DNA of 10,191 nt, taken from assembly GCA_964569055.1 (NCBI GenBank), contig CAZMSZ010000283.1, positions 1-10,191 on the forward strand, in the 5' to 3' direction. Below, one piece after another: positions 5,286 through 10,191 of the stretch (its first letter is position 1; every line of letters starts with the position of its first letter). Both the position numbers and the translations under genes were made by a program. Below the pieces are notes generated by a model. That model did not search any database and was not told where the DNA came from. It saw only the letters and a program-made list of their open reading frames with translations. Source of the DNA: JAWLGW01 sp964569055. GTDB taxonomy: Bacteria > Planctomycetota > J058.

Positions 5286-6728
5286 ATGATCGGGCCCGTG
5301 ATCGAGCTCGAGACCCGCCGCTCGCCCGCCGCGCTCGCCCCGCTGCCCGCCCCGGCCTCGCCGGGCGCGCTGGCTCGGGCGCTGCGCGCGGCGGGGGTCC
5401 CCGGCGTGGCCCTGCTCGAGAGCGGCCTGGCCCTGGGAGAGCTCGGCCGCTGGTCGTTCCTGGCGGCGCGGCCGGTCGCGCTCGCGGCGGCCGAGCCGGG
5501 TCGTCCGCTGGAGGTCGCCTTCGGCCCGCCCGAGGCCGTGGCGGCCGCGGCGGCACATCCCGCCGACCCGCTCGCGGCGGCCGAGGCCGTGCTCGCTGCG
5601 CTCCGCCCGGTCGCGCGCGAGGCCGCGCCGGCGCCCTTCGCGGGCGGCGGGGTCCTGACGCTCGCCTACGACCTCGGCCGCCGCTACGAGCGCTGGCCCG
5701 CGCGGGCGCGCGCCGACGCCCGCCCGCCCGACCTGCACCTCGCGGTCTATCGGCGCGTGCTCGCGATCGACCACGGCGAGGGGCTCGCCTACCTGCTCGG
5801 CGCCGAGGACGGCCCCGGGCTCGAGCCGGGCGAGCTGGAGGCGGCGCTGCGGGTCGCCGAGCGCGAGGCGACGGGCGCGGGCGCGGTGAGGGACGAGGCC
5901 CCACACCACCCCTCGCTCGACCGGGCCGCGCACCGGCGCGCGGTGGCCGCGGCCCGCCGGCTGATCCGGCGCGGCGACCTGTTCGAGGTCAACGTCACCC
6001 GCCGCCACGCGGTCGAGGGGGTCGACCCCGAGCGGCTGTACGCGGTCATGCGCCGCCTGACGCCCGCGCCCTACATGGCGGACCTCGAGCTCGGCCGCGG
6101 GCGACGGCTCCTCTCCGCCTCGCCCGAGCGCTTCTTGCGCCTCGCGCCGGACGGCGCGGTCAGCGCCTGGCCGATCAAGGGGACCCGCCCGCGCGGGGCC
6201 ACGCCCGAGGAGGACGCGCAGCTCGCCGAGGAGCTGCTCGCGAGCGAGAAGGAGGCGGCCGAGCTGGCCATGATCGTGGACCTCATGCGCAACGACCTCG
6301 GCCGCGTGGCGCGCCCGGGGAGCGTGCGGGTCGCCGACGCTCGCCGGCTGCAGTCCTGGCCCGCGGTGCACCACACCGTCGGTGTGGTGGAGGCGCAGCT
6401 CGAGGCGGGGCGGGGCTGGGCGGACCTGCTGCGCGCCACCTTCCCGCCCGGCTCGGTGACCGGCGCGCCCAAGCTGCGGGCGATCGAGGTGATCGAGGAG
6501 CTGGAGCCGGTGCGGCGCGGGCTGTACTGCGGGGCGTTCGGCTGGGTGGGCTGGGACGGCGCGCTCGACCTCGCGGTCGCGATCCGGATCGCGGCCTGCG
6601 AAGCGGGGCGCGCGCTGATCCACGCCGGCGGCGCGGTGCTGCTCGACTCCGACCCGGCGGCGGAGGAGCGCGAGGCGGCCCTCAAGGCGCGCGCGCTGCT
6701 GCGCGCGGCCGCGGAGGCGCGCGGCTAG
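5286..6728 (+). CDS. pabB: Aminodeoxychorismate synthase component I
   Basis: Converts chorismate plus ammonia (from glutamine via PabA) to 4-amino-4-deoxychorismate, the precursor of 4-aminobenzoate for folate. It has 480 aa, close to family size. The N-terminal domain shows the LLESG...GRWSF region and AYDLGRRYE. The chorismate-binding domain (~215-475) has ASPERF (278-283), PIKGTRPRG (296-304), IVDLMRNDLGR (330-340) and FPPGSVTGAPK (386-396). Lys298 in PIKGT marks PabB; anthranilate synthase TrpE has PIAGT. The ATG at 5286 is the first good start after the gap but has no clear ribosome site; GTG at 5298 or a start inside the gap are alternatives. Its TAG overlaps the next gene's GTG by one base, suggesting coupling. 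No pabA or pabC is visible in the window. Confidence 0.93.
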   Translation: MIGPVIELETRRSPAALAPLPAPASPGALARALRAAGVPGVALLESGLALGELGRWSFLAARPVALAAAEPGRPLEVAFGPPEAVAAAAAHPADPLAAAEAVLAALRPVAREAAPAPFAGGGVLTLAYDLGRRYERWPARARADARPPDLHLAVYRRVLAIDHGEGLAYLLGAEDGPGLEPGELEAALRVAEREATGAGAVRDEAPHHPSLDRAAHRRAVAAARRLIRRGDLFEVNVTRRHAVEGVDPERLYAVMRRLTPAPYMADLELGRGRRLLSASPERFLRLAPDGAVSAWPIKGTRPRGATPEEDAQLAEELLASEKEAAELAMIVDLMRNDLGRVARPGSVRVADARRLQSWPAVHHTVGVVEAQLEAGRGWADLLRATFPPGSVTGAPKLRAIEVIEELEPVRRGLYCGAFGWVGWDGALDLAVAIRIAACEAGRALIHAGGAVLLDSDPAAEEREAALKARALLRAAAEARG

Positions 6729-7492
6729 TGGGCGAGCGGATCGCGATCGTCTCGGACGTCCACGCCAACTACGAGGCCCTGGTCGCGGTCATGCGCGACA
6801 TCGAGGCCCGGCGCGTCAAGAAGATCTACTGCCTGGGCGACCTGATCGGCTACGGGCCGAGCCCCAACGAGGTGATCGAGGTGGCCATGCGCCGCTTCGA
6901 GTTCGTGATCAAGGGGAACCACGACGAGGCGATCTCCTACAAGATCCCCAAGCGGTTCAAGCGGCTGGCCGCGACCGCGGCGTTCTGGACGCGCAAGCAG
7001 GTCCGCCCGCGCAAGGCGCCGGGCTACCGCGACCAGCAGAAGCGCTGGGCCTGGCTCAAGCGCTTCCCGCGCACGGAGGAGCTCGGGACCTGGCTCATGG
7101 CGCACGGCTCGGTCGAGAGCAACCTCGACTACGTCTACGACCCCGAGGAGGCGCAGCTGGTGTTCGAGCAGATGGGCGACAGCCGGGTCTGCTTCCTCGG
7201 CCACACCCACGTGCCGGGGATCTTCCTGCAGGGGAGCTCGGGCGAGGTGCACTACGTGGAGCCCGAGGAGGGCAAGCGCTACACGATCACCAGCCGGCGC
7301 GCGCTGATCAACGTCGGCTCGGTGGGCCAGCCCCGCGACGGCGACCCGCGCGCCTGCTGGGTCCTCGGCCGCGACGACGGGAGCTTCTCGTTCCGCCGGG
7401 TGGAGTACGACATCGACGCCTGCGCCGACAAGATCTACCGGGCGCGCGGCCTGCCCACCAGCCTGGGGGAGCGGCTGTTCTTGGGGGAGTGA
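6728..7492 (+). CDS. Calcineurin-like metallophosphoesterase
   Basis: Cytosolic two-metal phosphoesterase of 254 aa, of the Metallophos_2 / YfcE-like group. All metal-ligand motifs are present in order: SDVHAN (Asp10, His12), GDLIGYGP (Asp38), GNHD (Asn64, His65), MAHGS (His126) and GHTHVP (His159, His161). A later NVGSVGQPRDGDPRA element is typical of this subgroup. The substrate cannot be read from the sequence; relatives act on phosphodiesters, nucleotides or phosphoproteins. The GTG start at 6728 overlaps the pabB stop in TAGTG; GGAGG about 10 nt upstream inside pabB can serve as ribosome site. The stop at 7490-7492 is two bases before an assembly gap. It is convergent with the CBS gene. 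The link to folate synthesis is positional only. Confidence 0.93.
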   Translation: MGERIAIVSDVHANYEALVAVMRDIEARRVKKIYCLGDLIGYGPSPNEVIEVAMRRFEFVIKGNHDEAISYKIPKRFKRLAATAAFWTRKQVRPRKAPGYRDQQKRWAWLKRFPRTEELGTWLMAHGSVESNLDYVYDPEEAQLVFEQMGDSRVCFLGHTHVPGIFLQGSSGEVHYVEPEEGKRYTITSRRALINVGSVGQPRDGDPRACWVLGRDDGSFSFRRVEYDIDACADKIYRARGLPTSLGERLFLGE

Positions 7493-7494
7493 GG

Positions 7495-7594
7495 NNNNNN
7501 NNNNNNNNNNNNNNNNNNNNNNNNNNNNNNNNNNNNNNNNNNNNNNNNNNNNNNNNNNNNNNNNNNNNNNNNNNNNNNNNNNNNNNNNNNNNNN
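7495..7594. other. Assembly gap (100 N) between convergent genes
   Basis: Placeholder of unknown true size between the 3' ends of the metallophosphoesterase and CBS genes. A terminator hairpin, often hard to sequence in GC-rich DNA, may lie here, but nothing is visible. Confidence 0.98.
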
Positions 7595-7595
7595 C

Positions 7596-8114
7596 CTACT
7601 TCCCCGCGCCCCGCAGCTCCTCGCCGTACTTGCGGACCGCGTCCAGCGCGGAGATCAGCCCGACCACGTGGCCGGTCTCGTCGAGGACCACCAGGCGGTG
7701 GACCTCCTTCCAGACCATGGTCTCGCACACCAGAGAGAGGGGGTCGTCGGGGCGGCAGGAGTGGACCACGGGGGTCATGAGGTCGCGCACCTGCCGCTGC
7801 AGCAGCGACTGCATCAGCTGCGCGGTCTCCTGCACGGCGGGGTCGCGCGAGGGGCGCAGGAGGCGCGCGGTGGCGCCCTTGTCGCGCCCGCGTCGGTCGA
7901 CGCGGAACTCGCCCGAGCTGGGCGGGCTGACCGTGTAGGCCAGCGCGCGCAGGATATCGGTCTCCGACACCACCCCGACCGCCTTGCCCTCGGCGTCGAC
8001 CACCGGGACCCCGGTGAAGTGGCTCTCGCGGAACAGCCGGATCAGGGCCTCCACCGGCTGCTCGTCGCGGATCGTCGTCACCTCCGCGGTCATGACGTCC
8101 CGGGCCGTGAGCAT
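7596..8114 (-). CDS. Two-CBS-domain protein
   Basis: Stand-alone CBS-pair protein of 172 aa. CBS1 spans ~3-62 (ARDVMTAEVTTI ... GVPVVDAEGKAVGVVSETDI) and CBS2 ~109-166 (VRDLMTPVVHSC ... LVVLDETGHVVGLISALDAV). Such pairs form Bateman modules that bind adenosyl ligands such as AMP, ATP or SAM, usually to regulate a partner; no catalytic domain is fused here. The linker (~63-106) is long, starting with a Ser/Pro stretch and a basic RVDRRGRDKGA patch. The start is firm: ATG at 8114 with AGGAGG 5 nt upstream. It lies 56 bp after pdxJ on the same strand and could be cotranscribed or use the weak promoter at 8141-8169. Partner and ligand are unknown. Confidence 0.92.
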   Translation of the reverse strand: MLTARDVMTAEVTTIRDEQPVEALIRLFRESHFTGVPVVDAEGKAVGVVSETDILRALAYTVSPPSSGEFRVDRRGRDKGATARLLRPSRDPAVQETAQLMQSLLQRQVRDLMTPVVHSCRPDDPLSLVCETMVWKEVHRLVVLDETGHVVGLISALDAVRKYGEELRGAGK

Positions 8115-8119
8115 GGCGT

Positions 8120-8125
8120 CCTCCT
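8120..8125 (-). promoter_or_regulatory. Consensus ribosome binding site of the CBS gene
   Basis: AGGAGG on the minus strand, 5 nt from the ATG. It is the strongest Shine-Dalgarno in the window and suggests efficient independent translation. Confidence 0.75.
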
Positions 8126-8140
8126 GGCGCGCGGCCGTGG

Positions 8141-8169
8141 ATCGTACCCGAGCCCGCGCGCGGAGTCAG
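8141..8169 (-). promoter_or_regulatory. Weak candidate promoter for the CBS gene
   Basis: CTGACT (8164-8169) and TACGAT (8141-8146) are spaced 17 bp, each with four of six consensus matches, in the pdxJ-CBS intergenic space. The predicted start would give a leader of about 20 nt, like the promoters at 3248 and 4092. Chance occurrence is possible. Confidence 0.35.
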
Positions 8170-8170
8170 G

Positions 8171-8884
8171 TCACTCCGCGAGCAGGTCCTTCATCTCGCG
8201 CACGGCCTGGCGCAGGCCCACGAACACGGCGCGGCTCACGATCGAGTGGCCGATGTTCACCTCCGCCAGGCCGGGGATCGGGCGGACGCGCGCGATGTTC
8301 CGGTAGTCGAGGCCGTGGCCGAGGGCGAGGTGCAGCCCGAGCTCGCGCGCGCGCGCGGCGGCGGCCTCGAGGCGGGCGAGCTCGCGGTCTTGCGCCTCGC
8401 CGCGGGCGAGCGCGAACGCGCCGGTGTGGAGCTCGACGTGGGTCGCGCCCACCTCGCGCGCCGCCTCGACCTGGAGCAGGTCGGGGTCGATGAACAGCGA
8501 GACCGCGATCCCGGCCGCCTGCAGCCGCGCCACCGCGGCGCGCACCGGCTCGCGCAGCCCGCGCGCGTCGAGGCCGCCCTCGGTGGTGACCTCCTCGCGC
8601 CGCTCGGGGACGAGGGTCGCCTGGTCGGGGCCGACCTCGCACGCGATCCGCAGCACGTCGTCGGCCGCCGCCAGCTCGAGGTTGAGCGGGGTCTGCGCCG
8701 TCTCGCGCAGCAGGCGGAGGTCGCGGTCCTGAATGTGCCGGCGGTCCTCACGCAGGTGGATCGTGATCTGATCGGCCCCGCCCAGCTCGGCCTCGTGCGC
8801 CGCCGGGATCGGGTCGGGCTCGCGCCCGCGCCGCGCCTGCCGGAGCGTGGCGACATGGTCGATGTTGACCCCCAGCCGGATCAC
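8171..8884 (-). CDS. pdxJ: Pyridoxine 5'-phosphate synthase
   Basis: Catalyses the last step of the DXP-dependent vitamin B6 pathway, condensing 1-deoxyxylulose 5-phosphate with 3-amino-2-oxopropyl phosphate to pyridoxine 5'-phosphate; cytosolic TIM barrel, octameric in known members. The length of 237 aa is typical. Visible motifs are LGVNIDHVATLRQARRG (4-20), ITIHLREDRRHIQD with His43, Arg45 and His50, LNLELA with Glu70, VTTEGGLD (99-106), SLFIDPD, VELHTG with Glu151, GHGLDYRNI with His190, and EVNIGHSIVSRAVFVGL near the end. The GTG start at 8884 gives the standard N-terminus and overlaps the ftsH stop in GTGA, indicating translational coupling with ftsH. No pdxA is in view. Confidence 0.96.
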   Translation of the reverse strand: MIRLGVNIDHVATLRQARRGREPDPIPAAHEAELGGADQITIHLREDRRHIQDRDLRLLRETAQTPLNLELAAADDVLRIACEVGPDQATLVPERREEVTTEGGLDARGLREPVRAAVARLQAAGIAVSLFIDPDLLQVEAAREVGATHVELHTGAFALARGEAQDRELARLEAAAARARELGLHLALGHGLDYRNIARVRPIPGLAEVNIGHSIVSRAVFVGLRQAVREMKDLLAE

Positions 8885-10191
8885 GCCTCGGCGCCCCCGG
8901 TGGGCGGCGCGGCGGCCAGCCCGGGGGCCGCGATCCCGCCGCGCGCCGGGTCGGTCTCTGCGGCGCGCTCGCCGCTCGGCTCGCCGCCGGCCGCTCCCTC
9001 GCCGCCGGCCGCTCCCTCGCCGNNNNNNNNNNNNNNNNNNNNNNNNNNNNNNNNNNNNNNNNNNNNNNNNNNNNNNNNNNNNNNNNNNNNNNNNNNNNNN
9101 NNNNNNNNNNNNNNNNNNNNNNCGGCCGCTCCCTCGCCGCCGAGGGGGTCCTGCGCGGGGAGGGCGCCCGACACGGTGCGCGGCGCGCCCCCGCGGATCT
9201 CGTCGCCGCGGATCAGGGCCTCGACCTCCTGGCCGGTGATCGTCTCGTAGCGCAGGAGCGCGGCCGCGATCCGGTCGAGCGCGTCGCGCTGCTCCTGAAT
9301 CATGCGCTCCGCCCGCTCGTACTGCCCCTCGACCACGCGCCGCACCTCGGCGTCGATCGCCTGGAGGGTCTGCTCGGAGTAGAGCTTGGCGCGCCCCAGC
9401 TCGCGCCCGAGGAACACGGTGTCCTGGTCGTCGTCGGCGTAGAGGATCGGGCCGAGCCGCTCGCTCATGCCCCACTCGCACACCATGCGGCGGGCCATCT
9501 CGGTCGCCTGCTCGATGTCGTTGCGGGCCCCGGTCGAGAGGTCGCCGGTGTAGAGCTCCTCGCCGATCCGCCCGCCGAACGCCATGCAGATCCGCGCCTC
9601 GATCTGCTTGCGCGTGAGCGAGTGCACGTCCTGGTCGGGGAGCGACATGGTCATGCCGAGCGCGCGCCCGCGCGGGACGACGGTCACCTTGTGGAGCGGG
9701 TCGCAGCCCTCGGTCAGCGCCGCGACCAGCGCGTGCCCGGCCTCGTGGTAGGCGGTCGCGGTGACCTCCTCCTTGAGCATCTTCCAGGACTTCTTCTCGC
9801 GGCCGAAGCGGATCTTGTCGCGCGCCTCCTCCAGCTCCGCCATGGTGATCGACTCCTTGTCGGCCATGGCGGCGGCGAGGGCGGCCTCGTTGAGGAGCGC
9901 CTCGAGCTCGGCGCCCGAGAAGGTGGGCGTGGCGCGGGCGATCGTCTTGAGGTCGACGCCGATGTCGAGCTTCTTGTGGCGGGCGTGGACCTCGAGGATC
10001 TGCTGGCGCGCCTCGACGGTGGGCATGCCGAGCACGATCTGGCGGTCGAACCGGCCGGGTCGCAGCAGCGCGGGGTCGAGGATGTCGGGGCGGTTGGTGG
10101 CCGCCATGACGATGATCCCGCGGTCGGTGTCGAACCCGTCCATCTCGACCAGGATCTGGTTGAGCGTCTGCTCGCGCTCGTCGTGGCCGCC
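8881..10191 (-). CDS. ftsH: ATP-dependent zinc metalloprotease FtsH, 5' end outside window
   Basis: Membrane-anchored AAA+ protease that degrades misfolded membrane proteins and regulatory substrates. The window holds only the C-terminal part; transmembrane segments and both Walker motifs lie beyond 10191. The first visible residues are GGHDEREQTLNQILVEMDGF, then the second region of homology AATNRPDILDPALLRPGRFD with arginine fingers. The protease domain has the zinc site HEAGH (about 9733-9747) and the third-ligand region LSTGARND (Asp at about 9517-9519). EWGMSERLGP and the C-terminal helices are normal. After ALIRG comes a non-conserved Gly/Ala/Glu/Pro tail with GGEGAA repeats, broken by the gap at 9023-9122. 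The tail frame agrees on both sides of the gap. The stop overlaps the pdxJ start by GTGA. Confidence 0.96.
   Translation of the reverse strand, partial: GGHDEREQTLNQILVEMDGFDTDRGIIVMAATNRPDILDPALLRPGRFDRQIVLGMPTVEARQQILEVHARHKKLDIGVDLKTIARATPTFSGAELEALLNEAALAAAMADKESITMAELEEARDKIRFGREKKSWKMLKEEVTATAYHEAGHALVAALTEGCDPLHKVTVVPRGRALGMTMSLPDQDVHSLTRKQIEARICMAFGGRIGEELYTGDLSTGARNDIEQATEMARRMVCEWGMSERLGPILYADDDQDTVFLGRELGRAKLYSEQTLQAIDAEVRRVVEGQYERAERMIQEQRDALDRIAAALLRYETITGQEVEALIRGDEIRGGAPRTVSGALPAQDPLGGEGAAXXXXXXXXXXXXXXXXXXXXXXXXXXXXXXXXXXGEGAAGGEGAAGGEPSGERAAETDPARGGIAAPGLAAAPPTGGAEA
8983..9135. repeat. 18-bp tandem repeat in the ftsH tail, interrupted by a gap
   Basis: The plus-strand unit GCCGCCGGCCGCTCCCTC occurs at 8983-9000 and 9001-9018. 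A third unit starts at 9019-9022 (GCCG), is cut by the gap, and its last 13 bases are at 9123-9135. On the minus strand it encodes GGEGAA. The missing bases between flanks must equal 1 plus a multiple of 18 if the array is uniform. Confidence 0.9.
9023..9122. other. Assembly gap (100 N) inside ftsH repeat
   Basis: Placeholder N run within the 18-bp tandem array. The array probably caused the assembly break; the true length is unknown and could be as little as one base. Confidence 0.98.

Noticed and set aside
5286..6728. Anthranilate synthase TrpE instead of PabB
   Set aside because: The motif is PIKGT with Lys, characteristic of PabB, rather than PIAGT of TrpE.
8257..8856. Alternative-frame open frame within pdxJ
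   Set aside because: It is a Ser/Arg-rich shadow; the pdxJ frame has complete family motifs.

Overview
The window is very GC-rich bacterial chromosome, with strong G/C bias at third codon positions, GTG starts, and conserved housekeeping genes next to low-complexity hypothetical genes. This suggests a Myxococcota/deltaproteobacteria-like organism, which is inference from style and gene content; no marker in the window proves it. The sequence is a draft scaffold with three runs of exactly 100 N (5150-5249, 7495-7594, 9023-9122). These are unknown-size placeholders, so gene order across the first two is the assembler's claim.

Left block, minus strand, right to left. xerC (4155-5123) is followed by a 133-aa L7/L12-C-terminal-domain-like protein (3663-4064), then a 386-bp repeat-rich non-coding stretch (3277-3662). 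Next come a 785-aa protein with L12-like domains at both ends of a long disordered linker (871-3228), a zinc-ribbon membrane protein (168-863) and tRNA-Thr(CGT) (46-117). The 133-aa protein and the N-terminus of the 785-aa protein are paralogous (56 of 99 aligned residues identical by hand count). Both are preceded by nearly the same promoter: TTGACA, 17 bp, then GATAGT or GAGAGT. The 785-aa and zinc-ribbon genes are 7 bp apart and probably form one operon.

Middle block, plus strand. pabB (5286-6728, folate/4-aminobenzoate synthesis) and a metallophosphoesterase gene (6728-7492) overlap by one base in TAGTG.

Right block, minus strand. The 3' part of ftsH (8881-10191, running off the window edge) overlaps pdxJ (8171-8884, vitamin B6 synthesis) in GTGA. 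A two-CBS-domain protein gene (7596-8114) follows 56 bp later. The FtsH C-terminal tail carries an 18-bp tandem repeat (GGEGAA) that contains the third gap.

Most genes are ordinary housekeeping functions. The parts worth a second look are the duplicated L12-like/CPxCG gene family with its copied promoter, the two-headed disordered protein with a membrane zinc-ribbon partner, and the hexamer-based inverted-repeat region between the two paralogs. No CRISPR array, transposase, prophage gene or recognisable defence system is visible.
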